Virus record (IMG/VR): IMGVR_UViG_3300007735_000749
Span: 1-50,114 of that record
Reading direction: 5' to 3' (one strand)
Source of the DNA: a virus
DNA: 50,114 nucleotides
Below, piece by piece: positions 20,201 through 27,899 of this stretch; the stretch's first letter is position 1, and every line of letters starts with the position of its first letter. The notes under the pieces were generated by a model, which was not told where the DNA came from, made no database searches, and was given only the letters and a program-made list of their open reading frames with translations. A program made the translations under genes and the position numbers.

Positions 20201-22409
20201 GTGGCAAATTAAATGCTATGGTTCCAGCAGCCCCAGTATCATCAAACACCGCAGTATCTTGTGGCAGTGGAAATTGATTAATGTCTGGCGTTCCACCAGA
20301 AGTTGGACACCATCCCGTAGCAGTCCAGTTCTGTGATCCAGCAAGGTTCCAGTAAACGGTTTTTGGAGCAGGGAACGTAATTCCAGAGTTCCCACCGCAG
20401 TTACCTGCTCTGGTCGGCGATGATCCCGCAGCAGCTCCAGCAATCGTGATGTCTTGGAAGTCGCAGTCTGTTGCGGATAAAGTCCCTACAGTTAATATTA
20501 CTGGAACTCCAGGTGAATTTGACCTAACACTTAATCGCCTAATTACTGTTGCTCCATTAACAGTCAAGGTGCCATTTATTGTTTGATTTTGAGAAAACGC
20601 CACATTTCTATATTCGCCACTAAATGATGGAGCGGCAACTGTTAAATTATTAAATGTGTTAACAAAATTTATTGTGTGATCGGCGTTGAATGTTCCCGTG
20701 CCTGTAAACGACACGTTATAAAACGTTACACCGCCTCCGTTAATAGTTACGGCTGAATTATTGCTCGTCAAATTTATTTGTGAAGTACCAGCGCTAAATG
20801 TAAGGTTCGTTGCCGTTGACAACCCTATAGCCGAACCTGAACTACTTATTGTAACTGTGCTTGACCCCAACGCAATTGTCCTAACGTTGGAGTTGCTGGA
20901 AGACAAAGTCCCAGCAGTGACATTGAAGTTCTTGGTATCAAACGTGCCGTTGGTGACGGTGAGTATATTTGATCCAATATTCAGCGCATCAGCAAGCTGA
21001 ACTGTGCCTCCGTAGGAGTCAACCGTTAACGCACCACCAAAGCTCTTGCCTGCACTGGTAATGGTCTGTGTGTTTCTACCGGAATAGGTTAATAAGGTTC
21101 CGCTCGATACGTTTGACCCAGAACCATTTATCCAATTTCCGTAAATTGTAAAAGTTCCCAAGTTCAACGTCATCGCGCTCGTCCGTCCAGACATATCGAC
21201 CGTCCCTGTGTAGGGAACAGCAGAGTCCATCGTAATCGTGCCGGTCACTGACCCGGCGTTAGTGAACGTGGCTGTGTCTTGAGCGAGCGGGAAGAAATTG
21301 GTATTGGGCGCTCCTGTAGAGGTATCCGACCAGCCGTTGGCAGACCAGTTCTGTGCGCCAGCAAGATTCCAATACACCGTCTTCGGCGCACTGAATGTGA
21401 TCCCTCGGCATCCTCTTAAATCACCGATCCTCGTACCAGAGATCGGTGCAGCAGTACCAACAACGTAGATGTCCCGAAAGTCTGCGTCAGTCAGACTAGG
21501 AGCGGAGTTGATCGTGAGGGTTTGGGCTAGGCCGTAGGTAACACCTTGAAAAAAAACTCGTCGATTGCCTGCGGTGCTTGTGGTGGATAGGGTGCCGTTG
21601 ATGGTTTGGCGAGAATCAAAAGTAACTTGACGAATACCTACGGTAGATGGCGCGGTAATGGTTAAATTGTTGAAGGTATTAATACTAGTTATAAAATGCG
21701 TTGCCGCTATTCCTGATGTAAAAGACACATTATAAAAAGTAACCCCAGTTGCAGTTACTGCCCCGCCAGCAAGACCGGTGCCAGAGCCTGTGCATATAAT
21801 TGTTGACGTTCCAGCATTAAAAGTTAGATTAGTATTGGTTGAAAAATTTACCGAATTACCACTAGAACTTTGACTAAAAGTAAGGGTGCTGCCGTTCAGT
21901 GAAATTGTTCGAGTATTGCTGTTGTTAGACACCAAATTTAGAGCGGTAACGGAATAATTACTGGCCGAAGTTGTAAACGTTCCCTGTGTGACGTTTAATG
22001 TATTAGACCCAACATTTAGTGCATCACCAAGCGTTACCGTAATACCTGCGCCGTTAATCGTTACCGGGCCAAGCGTTTTACCCGCGCTGGTTAGCGTTCC
22101 TGTTCCATTAAGCGTCAACGTACCGACATAAGTCACCGTCATCCCGGCAACCAAAGTAACGCTGCCAGACACCGTGATAGCCGCAGATCCCGCTAGAGTG
22201 CCGGTAAAGCCAGTGCAGTTGATTGACTTGGCCCCGGTGTTCCCTGTAGAGATGGTTACGGTGTTTGCGCCGGAAGCACCATCAAAGAACACATCGTCCG
22301 CAGACGTAGGGACAGCTTGTCCACCGGCACCGCCGGAGGTTAGCGCCCATTTGGTACCGGCAGTACCGTCCCACGCAGCCGTTCCACCGACCCAGTAGCG
22401 ATCTGCCAC
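17229..22409 (-). CDS. Giant beta-repeat adhesin-like virion protein (1726 aa)
   Basis: The composition is strikingly rich in Thr, Ser, Gly, Asn and Val. Two copies of a module beginning YWVGGT (residue 5 and near residue 1060) are followed by VPTSADDVFFD and VPRSHDDVIFD. At least three copies of another module contain KTVYWNLAGxQNW or a close variant and then FPLAQDT. Between them run dozens of short Thr/Asn-rich strands such as NNTF and TFDAVTYNVT. This pattern predicts a long beta-helix resembling bacterial surface adhesins. In this setting it is most likely a tail spike, fibre or decoration protein binding host or environmental polysaccharide. No catalytic residues are identifiable by eye. 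Confidence 0.8.
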   Translation of the reverse strand: MADRYWVGGTAAWDGTAGTKWALTSGGAGGQAVPTSADDVFFDGASGANTVTISTGNTGAKSINCTGFTGTLAGSAAITVSGSVTLVAGMTVTYVGTLTLNGTGTLTSAGKTLGPVTINGAGITVTLGDALNVGSNTLNVTQGTFTTSASNYSVTALNLVSNNSNTRTISLNGSTLTFSQSSSGNSVNFSTNTNLTFNAGTSTIICTGSGTGLAGGAVTATGVTFYNVSFTSGIAATHFITSINTFNNLTITAPSTVGIRQVTFDSRQTINGTLSTTSTAGNRRVFFQGVTYGLAQTLTINSAPSLTDADFRDIYVVGTAAPISGTRIGDLRGCRGITFSAPKTVYWNLAGAQNWSANGWSDTSTGAPNTNFFPLAQDTATFTNAGSVTGTITMDSAVPYTGTVDMSGRTSAMTLNLGTFTIYGNWINGSGSNVSSGTLLTYSGRNTQTITSAGKSFGGALTVDSYGGTVQLADALNIGSNILTVTNGTFDTKNFNVTAGTLSSSNSNVRTIALGSSTVTISSSGSAIGLSTATNLTFSAGTSQINLTSNNSAVTINGGGVTFYNVSFTGTGTFNADHTINFVNTFNNLTVAAPSFSGEYRNVAFSQNQTINGTLTVNGATVIRRLSVRSNSPGVPVILTVGTLSATDCDFQDITIAGAAAGSSPTRAGNCGGNSGITFPAPKTVYWNLAGSQNWTATGWCPTSGGTPDINQFPLPQDTAVFDDTGAAGTIAFNLPRNVGTFDASARTSAMTLSGPSGPTVYGNWKFGTGVTCSINATMQFAKNGTQTITSNGVSFGGTAISVINISTVVQLADALTTTSVFSLSGGTFDAVTYNVTFTTASTSGSTRTLKMGSGTWTLTGTGAVWNPTASGLNFYKGTANIVLSNTSSSTRSFEGGDFTYNKLTIGGTTGTSTLFIGGNNTFAEIASTKTVAHTIDFQATNQTFGKWTVTGTAGNVVTLGGTGTSHILAGSCTSGIDYLAMGSIGFAATSPGEFYAGANSTGTAAAPVYRTAKPADGTRYWVGGTGNWSDTARWSTSSGGGSGAAVPRSHDDVIFDSASNATAYTATVDAVTGGIRMKSLTIAGPLSGNVTLAGSTAMVGIHGNVTLPATGLTRTYTGNMTLSSNSTGLTFTTNGVTLASTITINGVDCSWSLGSALNIGTSALTVTNGSINLSTYNLTAGNIASNNGNTRTINFGTGTTTLGLSGFINFGTTETTRANLTVTASTSQIDSSDTSPTFSGNNQTFYNVSFTNTSPGTTITINGVNSFNNLSFTGITSSGLKTIALSANQTVTGTLTFSAGTNATMRQFVQSNTIGTTRTITAAAFSGTDVDFRDITIAGAAAPVSGTRLGDCKGNSGITFTAAANKYWNLAAGGGWSATGWALTSGGGVAANNFPLAQDTCIFEATGLNSGATITIDVSYNIGTIDMSARTANTMTLATGPGPSIYGNWINGTGTTITGGATSLTFLGRVSQTITSQGKSFPQYLVINSVGGTVSLQDAFTSTGSGGAPAITITNGTFDAVTYNVTLSGSTTQGGVSSSNSNTRTIAIGSGTWTITNSGGWTTSTSTNLTVTGTGTISLTSASSKSFQGGGVAYTNITLNQGGNGTLSIGGNNTFKTISSTAAGANTINIGTTTQRVTTSWTATGTVGNILTVTGTSASSPGTLIFTGSGTAANVDYLTITGVRAFSLDTTWYAGANSTNNGSLGWYFNVAPAPGTATSNFFLFF

Positions 22410-22411
22410 GG

Positions 22412-22684
22412 TTACACCCTATAGAACCAGATGCCATCAATCTCGATCAGTTTGGCTCCAGAGGGCGGGACTCCTTCTAGCTTTTGATAGACCTCACCAC
22501 CGATCTCTTTGGTGGTATCCGGCTGTTCTACCGGGGGCGCGGTGACTACTGCGATCCAGTTGTCCCGGCGCTGCTCCTTCATGGCCTGGATCTCTGCCTC
22601 GGTGAAGGTGTGATCTTCCGGCAGGTGCAGAGCGTCAGCGAACTTGCCGTGCGGCGTTTCGAATTCAAAATCGATTTTGATCAT
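22412..22684 (-). CDS. Small hypothetical protein (90 aa)
   Basis: It begins MIKIDFEFETPHGKFADALH and ends with DGIWFYRV. It is acidic, with a central TEAEIQAMKEQR helix, and shows no recognisable domain. It is packed two bases from the fibre gene on either side, within the tail appendage cluster, so an accessory or chaperone role in fibre assembly is possible but unsupported. Confidence 0.7.
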   Translation of the reverse strand: MIKIDFEFETPHGKFADALHLPEDHTFTEAEIQAMKEQRRDNWIAVVTAPPVEQPDTTKEIGGEVYQKLEGVPPSGAKLIEIDGIWFYRV

Positions 22685-22685
22685 G

Positions 22686-23555
22686 TTATGCCTGCGTGGT
22701 TACTGCGACCACATCCCAGCGCGTGTTATTGGCGTTGTAGATGCAGCCGACATATGTGGTTTTGCTGATTGTCGTTGCGGTAGGAAGCGTTACGCCAATT
22801 ACAGTGTAAGTGCCGTTCCAAGTCAACGCTCTCGATGTCCCGTTGTCCAGAATACGAAAGATCAGCTTGTTACCATCTACAGGAGTTCCGATTGGCGCGT
22901 TAATCTGCAACGCCGCCGCCTGTGCCGTTACGACATACTGATCATACGCAGAAATATCAGGAGTGATGGCCGAGGTCGATGCAGTGCTAGATACTCTTGG
23001 GTCAATTCGTTTGTTGGTTAGGGTTTCAGCACCATTTGTTGTGGCCTGATTGATCTGGGCTAAGACCTGAACAGTGCCGCTACTGTTTTTGAAGTACAGC
23101 TTTCCGTCAGCGGTGTTGACCACCAACTCACCAGCGGAAAGGCTTGCGCCAGTCGGGACAGATCCAGGTGTGCTGCTGTACCTTAGTTGGATTGTCGTGA
23201 CGTTGCCTGAATATGACGCTGATGTAGCGGGAACAATATCTGACCCGTCAATATAAACTGAACGCTCTGCGGGATACGTCAGGAACACATCCTTACTGCC
23301 TGACCCCCAGTTAACAGCCGACCCTGAATTGCTAGAGTCAAGAATCGTATCTCGACTGAGCGTAGTTCCAGAAGATGTGTACGTTCCGATACCGACTTCC
23401 CAGTCAGTACCATTTGTGACCGTATAGTAGGTTGTGTTTCCGTCACCGACGACAGAAAAGGATTGATAGCCCGTCACAGCACCGGCTAGTGTATAAGTGC
23501 CAGTGCTAGTCGTTGTTGTTGTCTCTTTTACACGGTCTTTTAGGACAAGCGCCAT
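22686..23555 (-). CDS. Tail/fibre-type structural protein (289 aa)
   Basis: The N-terminus ALVLKDRVKETTTTTSTGTY followed by SRDTILDSSN is a common start of phage virion proteins near tail fibres. The middle has GELVVNTADGKLYFKNSSGT, a short beta motif often found in fibre shafts. The C-terminal half is beta-rich and resembles a small knob domain. It sits within the appendage cluster. I am confident it is structural but not of its exact position in the particle. Confidence 0.78.
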   Translation of the reverse strand: MALVLKDRVKETTTTTSTGTYTLAGAVTGYQSFSVVGDGNTTYYTVTNGTDWEVGIGTYTSSGTTLSRDTILDSSNSGSAVNWGSGSKDVFLTYPAERSVYIDGSDIVPATSASYSGNVTTIQLRYSSTPGSVPTGASLSAGELVVNTADGKLYFKNSSGTVQVLAQINQATTNGAETLTNKRIDPRVSSTASTSAITPDISAYDQYVVTAQAAALQINAPIGTPVDGNKLIFRILDNGTSRALTWNGTYTVIGVTLPTATTISKTTYVGCIYNANNTRWDVVAVTTQA

Positions 23556-23567
23556 GACATCGGCCTA

Positions 23568-24149
23568 TTAGGCAGCATCTAGCGAGAACGTATAGGTCAC
23601 ATTCAGCGTATCGCCCGATACCACACTCCGGTCTCCGGGAGACTGGAAATCAGCGGCAGAGAACAGAATCCCTGTGGAGCCGCCTTTAGTATTGTTGCTG
23701 ATCAAGAACGCGCCACCAATGGTCGTGGTGCCGTTGATGCTAAACGATGCTGGCGAGGCTGAGTTGCTAATCACCGAAGGATCTGCGGTCGTTGCCGTCC
23801 CAAACGTTGCAGCAGGACGGGTGGCGTTGCTGTAGGTCGTGTTCTCAGTCCAGCCAGCATGAAGAGCAGCGGTATCACCAGCAGCCGGATTGTTTGATGA
23901 AGCAGCGCCATACAGCCCAATATACCAAGCAGCAGAATACGACACACCCTTAAAGTACTGAGTGTTCATGTCCTGAAGACCCACGTTCACCACGAGGTTC
24001 TTGGACTCTGCTTCCCACTTACGATTGCCGTCTTTGTCGAGGCACTCAATATAGAACTTACCGCCCGCTTTGACTTTCTCGGTCGGTTGGACATGGCGTT
24101 CCACCGAAGCGGTCACGATGTCAGTAGATTTGGCTTTTTCGTGAGACAT
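23568..24149 (-). CDS. Virion-associated protein (193 aa)
   Basis: It begins with a charged tail (SHEKAKSTDIVTASVERHVQ) and then GGKFYIECLDKDGNRKWEAE. The rest is beta-rich with a WYIGLYG segment. This family is recurrent in structural regions of environmental phages, in my recollection, with no assigned function. It lies between two other small beta-rich virion genes, suggesting subunits of the same tail assembly. Confidence 0.75.
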   Translation of the reverse strand: MSHEKAKSTDIVTASVERHVQPTEKVKAGGKFYIECLDKDGNRKWEAESKNLVVNVGLQDMNTQYFKGVSYSAAWYIGLYGAASSNNPAAGDTAALHAGWTENTTYSNATRPAATFGTATTADPSVISNSASPASFSINGTTTIGGAFLISNNTKGGSTGILFSAADFQSPGDRSVVSGDTLNVTYTFSLDAA

Positions 24150-24152
24150 GAT

Positions 24153-24560
24153 TTACCCCAAACGAATGATTGCGGAAGTGTTGGTGGCAGTTGGAAACTG
24201 CACGGTAAATGTGCTGACGGAAGTTTTATCTGTGCCAAAATCTAAGACACATACAGCGCCATTATCACCAGCCTTGTAAATCAACGCGCCCCGAGCGGTG
24301 AACGCAGCAGACCAGCTAGGGTTGTTAAACGTAAGATACGCAATATTATCGTTAATAGCAACGGTAGCCCCCGTCAATAAAGCTGCAGCATACCCAGAAG
24401 CAGAAACCTCGCCGGTAGTCGTGTACGCGGTTGTACTGGCATTAAGCGTTGCATTGTTCGTATAGAGGGCCATGTAAAACGACCCGCTCGAAAAATTAAA
24501 CGAGCCGGTCAGCAACCCCGTCTTAAACACGTCGCAAGTATAGTTGCCGGTGAAAGCCAT
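24153..24560 (-). CDS. Virion-associated beta-rich protein (135 aa)
   Basis: The protein begins AFTGNYTCDVFKTGLLTGSF and includes SFYMALYTNNATL, with alternating beta strands throughout. Similar short proteins occur beside adaptor genes in other phages. Its start codon overlaps the stop of the upstream adaptor gene at 24560 by one base (TAATG-like junction), implying coupled translation. Function is unknown beyond likely virion association. Confidence 0.75.
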   Translation of the reverse strand: MAFTGNYTCDVFKTGLLTGSFNFSSGSFYMALYTNNATLNASTTAYTTTGEVSASGYAAALLTGATVAINDNIAYLTFNNPSWSAAFTARGALIYKAGDNGAVCVLDFGTDKTSVSTFTVQFPTATNTSAIIRLG

Positions 24561-25225
24561 CAGGTCACCGCCTGTCTGTATTGCCCAGACCGGTACGCAT
24601 CTTGACGCTCCATACCGTCGCCCAGACGCTTAGCAAGAGCAAGTGCTTCTTTGTACTTACCATCGTAAAGCGTAATCAGATCTTGCTCACCCTTCATGTA
24701 GGTGTAAGCCTCAATCAGCGAACCGTACAACAAGACCGAGTCAAAATTGTCGCCCAGCCAAGTTGTGTTAGCCGTGACGATTGACTCAGGATAGTAGTAA
24801 TAGTGTAATTCGACGGTGTACGCGTTATCTGGCGTTGGGCCGAAAAGGAAAGACAGCTCCGTCGTAATCGTCGTACCAGACACCGTCGGACCAAACAACG
24901 CATAATATTTTGGAATGGCGGCATCAGTAGGCGACGGGTACGCTTGCCGAATGTAGTTCACATCTTTGTTCAGCAAATACTCATAGGCACCCGTGCCGTC
25001 AATAACCGCAAACGAGTAAACGGCAAGAAAATCAAGCGGGCACGAAAGATACTTAATATTTGCAGACGTTGTTCCCGTCACGTTTTTACGCAGAGACGGG
25101 AACTGAACAGAGTTATAAATACGCTGTTCAGCCTGTTTAACAAAAACAGGAATCTGTGCAGCAAACTCGGTGCTGGTGTTTTCTGTGTACGCAACGAGTG
25201 CTGCAGAGAGCTCCGTGTAGTTCAC
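24560..25225 (-). CDS. Head-tail adaptor protein, SU10-adaptor-like
   Basis: The first 50 residues (YTELSAALVAYTENTSTEFA then IPVFVKQAEQRIYNS) match the helical start of adaptor proteins that form a ring under the portal in short-tailed phages of the SU10/phiEco32 kind. A central region with YYALFGPTVSG and LHYYYYPESI is followed by a C-terminal helix bundle (SLIEAYTYMKGEQDLITLY). The length of 221 residues fits an adaptor. The ATG at 25225 overlaps the next gene's stop by 4 bases. It probably joins the portal to the tail hub. Confidence 0.75.
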   Translation of the reverse strand: MNYTELSAALVAYTENTSTEFAAQIPVFVKQAEQRIYNSVQFPSLRKNVTGTTSANIKYLSCPLDFLAVYSFAVIDGTGAYEYLLNKDVNYIRQAYPSPTDAAIPKYYALFGPTVSGTTITTELSFLFGPTPDNAYTVELHYYYYPESIVTANTTWLGDNFDSVLLYGSLIEAYTYMKGEQDLITLYDGKYKEALALAKRLGDGMERQDAYRSGQYRQAVT

Positions 25226-25482
25226 GCCATCGGCCCTCTAGACATGACGCCTTTCGTTGCAGCGCCAGTGCCACGCATCTTGATGCCCGTCGTTTTAGCT
25301 TCTGGGCTGTAGCCGTGCCGATCAACACCGTACACCGACATGTTCACGCTGTCCGCTTTGGTCGGTTCTGCATCATAACCATTACCCAAACGGACGTTAT
25401 CGCCCGTCATAGTGTGCGCGGGCGCGTAGACATCGGCAGGGCCGATCTCTTTGCCCTTCACTTTCATGCTAAATTTAGCCAT
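25222..25482 (-). CDS. Small hypothetical protein (86 aa)
   Basis: The frame is open further upstream to 25593, but that part overlaps the neighbouring gene. The ATG at 25482 (MAKFSMKVKGKEIGPADVYA) lies one base past that gene's stop and is the likely start. The protein has a central GDNVRLGNGYDAEPTK segment and a basic Gly-rich end (MRGTGAATKGVMSRGPMA). No domain is recognised. It belongs to a run of small basic proteins in the head-tail region. Confidence 0.7.
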   Translation of the reverse strand: MAKFSMKVKGKEIGPADVYAPAHTMTGDNVRLGNGYDAEPTKADSVNMSVYGVDRHGYSPEAKTTGIKMRGTGAATKGVMSRGPMA

Positions 25483-25483
25483 G

Positions 25484-25660
25484 TCAGATCCCCGTGGCGC
25501 GAACAGAACGAACAGACTTCTTCTGGTTGGCAACCTTTGCAAGGTTACGTCCAAGCTGCCGCATCTGCGCGTTGGTTTTGCCGCCTTTAGCAAGTTTGGT
25601 CAGCGGCTTGCCGGGATGCATCGCTCGCTCGTGCTTGTGAACCGCTTTCTTCGCGTCCAT
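25484..25660 (-). CDS. Very small basic protein (58 aa)
   Basis: The ATG at 25660 has an AAGGAG ribosome binding site seven to eight bases upstream; the longer open frame to 25780 overlaps the zinc-ribbon gene and has no such site. The product begins MDAKKAVHKHERAMHPGKPL and is very rich in Lys and Arg, with a KLAKGGKTNAQMRQLGRNL segment. Its charge suggests nucleic-acid binding or packing against DNA in the capsid, which is speculation. Confidence 0.7.
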   Translation of the reverse strand: MDAKKAVHKHERAMHPGKPLTKLAKGGKTNAQMRQLGRNLAKVANQKKSVRSVRATGI

Positions 25661-25671
25661 CGTGGACTCCT

Positions 25672-26103
25672 TCAGGTAGTCACTACCGTTACTGTACCAA
25701 GTTGAATCGTTAACACCAAGTTGTTTGGCGTTAATCCGGCATCGTTGGCTCTCGAGCCCCCGACAGGATTCCATCCCCACTGAATATCGCGACTGCCCGG
25801 ACTTGGATACCCCACAGCATTTGGACCTGTACCGCCATTTAAAGCGATCTGAAGCCCCGTAGTACCCGCCTGCTGATAACTGACATCAGGACGCGGTTCA
25901 CGCACTGCCTGTGGATCATAGACCGGATACATGCCCAACTGCAACTGTGGCTGATCAGGTTCCCAACATTCCGGACACACTTTAATGCTGACCATCTTTG
26001 TCTTGATTGTCAGCTTACGCAACTGTTTGAGCAAGTATCGTTGACCGCAGCGATCGCACTCGGCGATCGAATACTTACCGGCAGCGTACTTTGGCCCCGC
26101 CAT
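25672..26103 (-). CDS. Zinc-ribbon structural-module protein (143 aa)
   Basis: Two CxxC pairs at residues 16/19 (CDRC) and 43/46 (CPEC) form a zinc ribbon, separated by a basic strand region (LLKQLRKLTIKTKMVSIKV). A segment WEPDQPQLQLGMYPVYDPQ follows, and then a Gly-rich beta region. This layout recurs near adaptor genes of environmental phages. The zinc site probably has a structural role in the head-tail connector. Direct DNA binding is an alternative. Confidence 0.78.
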   Translation of the reverse strand: MAGPKYAAGKYSIAECDRCGQRYLLKQLRKLTIKTKMVSIKVCPECWEPDQPQLQLGMYPVYDPQAVREPRPDVSYQQAGTTGLQIALNGGTGPNAVGYPSPGSRDIQWGWNPVGGSRANDAGLTPNNLVLTIQLGTVTVVTT

Positions 26104-26106
26104 ACA

Positions 26107-27066
26107 TCACCTGTAATACATAATGCGGGGAACAAACCGATCGTTGGCTTTGTCGCGATCTTCTTCCGACGCCAACTGCCATTGCTGCTCGTAGTCTGCC
26201 TTCAGCATCGCAATCCGATCCGGCGTAGCGTTGGGCAACTTGATCGACAGGTAGTACGCCAACCCCGCCACCATGCAGTTCAGCAGTCTAAACGGAATGT
26301 CCTCCGTCTTCGTGCCCGTGCCCGCATCCTGCATCCGACGCAAGCGCCAGTACACAAACATGTAGAACGGATCACCAATCGAACCTTGATTGGGCAGCGG
26401 CCAGATATTGATCGACGGGGGCCGCACGACCGAGATCGCAGCACCAACGTTGTGTGTAGCGGCAATCGTGTTCTGTTGCCCGCGCCCGCAATAGCTAAAG
26501 TAGCCCGCCGTCGAACTGGGGCTCGGCTGAGTTAGATTGCTGTAACTGATGATCTCATTACCGATCTTCACAAAACCTGCGGCTGCAAACTGCGTGACAT
26601 CATTGACGTAAATCGTCGTATCAGCCGGGGCGGCATTCTGTGTTGCCACCGTTGCCGTTGTCGCGTTTGACTCAGCCGTCTGACGGTTGATCCAGACTTG
26701 AATGGGCCGACCCGATGCGTACTTATTAGGAATCGTAGAGTACGTGGACTCACTGATCCGATTAATGTTGATGTCGACTTGCGTCGTTCCGACACCTGCA
26801 TTCGTGCGCGTGACCTGATCTAAAAGGTCGATGGTGTCGTTGGGCAGCGCGTAGATGGCCTGATTAGGGTAGAGCGGAATCTGCCCTTGCTCAATCGTCC
26901 ACAGATTAATGCCCCGGTTCGCCCACTCAATCGTCAGCAGGTTCAAGCTACGCCGAGCCGTCCGAAAATCATAGCCCGTACGCAGCTCTTGCCCGCAACG
27001 CTCGAACGCCTCCTCAATGAGGTCGTTAACGTCAAGATTGAATGTGGCGGTACCGGTGGTAGTCAC
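26107..27066 (-). CDS. Neck / head-tail connector-type protein (319 aa)
   Basis: The N-terminus contains LDVNDLIEEAFERCGQELRT, then YDFRTARRSLNLLTIEWANR and INLWTIEQ. This helical signature is typical of connector or tail-tube proteins of short-tailed phages. A beta-rich insertion (TTIYVNDVTQFAAAGFVKIG) lies in the middle. The C-terminus is helical again (PFRLLNCMVAGLAYYLSIKL), followed by a charged tail. Its place between DUF5872-like and adaptor genes supports a neck role. Whether it contacts the portal or the hub cannot be decided here. Confidence 0.75.
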   Translation of the reverse strand: MTTTGTATFNLDVNDLIEEAFERCGQELRTGYDFRTARRSLNLLTIEWANRGINLWTIEQGQIPLYPNQAIYALPNDTIDLLDQVTRTNAGVGTTQVDININRISESTYSTIPNKYASGRPIQVWINRQTAESNATTATVATQNAAPADTTIYVNDVTQFAAAGFVKIGNEIISYSNLTQPSPSSTAGYFSYCGRGQQNTIAATHNVGAAISVVRPPSINIWPLPNQGSIGDPFYMFVYWRLRRMQDAGTGTKTEDIPFRLLNCMVAGLAYYLSIKLPNATPDRIAMLKADYEQQWQLASEEDRDKANDRFVPRIMYYR

Positions 27067-27300
27067 TTATCTATACCTCGCCGTTTTTTGAGCAATGCCT
27101 TTAGGCTGACTAACAAACTGCTTTCCTTTAGCCTTGCCAGCCCGTTTCGCACGAGTTGTAGCGGCATACTCGGCAGGACTGAGAGCTTTGATAGCAGCTT
27201 CAGGAAGGTAACGTTCACCAGTCTTGGAGGACGGTTTTCCACTCTTTGTTCTCCATTTCTGAGCGGTCCAGTCTTTAAGCGACTGCTGCGGGGCTTTCAA
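27067..27300 (-). CDS. DUF5872-like small basic protein (77 aa)
   Basis: The sequence KAPQQSLKDWTAQKWRTKSG, then KPSSKTGERYLPEAAIKALS, then a basic end (SQPKGIAQKTARYR) matches a small family that I recognise as DUF5872. It is found in phages and some large viruses. The family has no known function. It is strongly basic, with a conserved W..Q.W..KSGKPSS start. Its ATG overlaps the stop of the next gene at 27297-27300. Confidence 0.75.
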   Translation of the reverse strand: MKAPQQSLKDWTAQKWRTKSGKPSSKTGERYLPEAAIKALSPAEYAATTRAKRAGKAKGKQFVSQPKGIAQKTARYR

Positions 27301-27572
27301 TCTCGATACCCCCCACCCTTAGCCTTGTACTGCTTCGCTAGGAGCTGCGCTTTCCTCGCGGACCATTGCCCTGCCGCCGTACCCTGCACCGCCTGAGCCT
27401 TGATGCGGTTGAACAGTGCTTTACGCATCCCCGGCTTCGTGTAGTTGCCCGCAGCATTGACAGACCCACCCTCAGCATACTCATAAAACGCCGTATCGTC
27501 ACGGCGTTGTTTTCGCTTCGGACCCGGCATCTTCCGGGGGCTAATAGCCCCCATCCCACGAGAAGCCATCAT
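27297..27572 (-). CDS. Small basic protein with NYTKPGMRKALF motif (91 aa)
   Basis: The ATG at 27572 follows an AAGGAG site, so it is preferred over the longer open frame to 27623 that overlaps the upstream gene. The central YAEGGSVNAAGNYTKPGMRK and the end QWSARKAQLLAKQYKAKGGG form a pattern I recognise in small proteins of several phages. It is basic with two predicted helices. It carries the GG-V motif shared with neighbours. Function is unknown. Confidence 0.75.
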   Translation of the reverse strand: MMASRGMGAISPRKMPGPKRKQRRDDTAFYEYAEGGSVNAAGNYTKPGMRKALFNRIKAQAVQGTAAGQWSARKAQLLAKQYKAKGGGYRD

Positions 27573-27583
27573 AGCGACGCTCC

Positions 27584-27898
27584 TTAGACGAAACGACCTT
27601 TCGTCTTGCCGCGTTGTGCACAACCGTCTGCACGTTTGGAAGCTGAACTGACAGAGCCGCCCTTTGCCCGCTTCAACGTGCCCATCGCTGACCGACGAGA
27701 AATTTCAGCGGCTTTGCCGGACTCATCACGCAGCTTTTGCAGCTCGGCTTCCGCGTCCATTTTTCGCATCATTTCAGGCGATGGCGTCAGCTCATTGACC
27801 GGCGGTTTCGGCGTAGATGCTGGCGGTGCACCAACGTCATCCGGAGGATTGACGCCCTCAAACGGGCCGACTACTTTGGGTTTACGTGGATTAGGCAT
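27584..27898 (-). CDS. Small protein with C-terminal SKRADGxAQRGKT tag (104 aa)
   Basis: The Pro-rich N-terminal half (PFEGVNPPDDVGAPPASTPK) is followed by a helix (MMRKMDAEAELQKLRDESGK) and ends with KGGSVSSASKRADGCAQRGK. The last 27 residues closely match the end of the product at 28596-29102, while the rest does not. That suggests a shared functional tail on unrelated bodies. It is basic, and its function is unknown. Confidence 0.72.
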   Translation of the reverse strand: MPNPRKPKVVGPFEGVNPPDDVGAPPASTPKPPVNELTPSPEMMRKMDAEAELQKLRDESGKAAEISRRSAMGTLKRAKGGSVSSASKRADGCAQRGKTKGRFV

Positions 27899-27899
27899 G

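Noticed and set aside
27297-27623. Longer start at 27623 for the NYTKPGMRK protein.
   Set aside because: The extra 17 residues overlap the upstream gene and the internal ATG at 27572 has the AAGGAG site.
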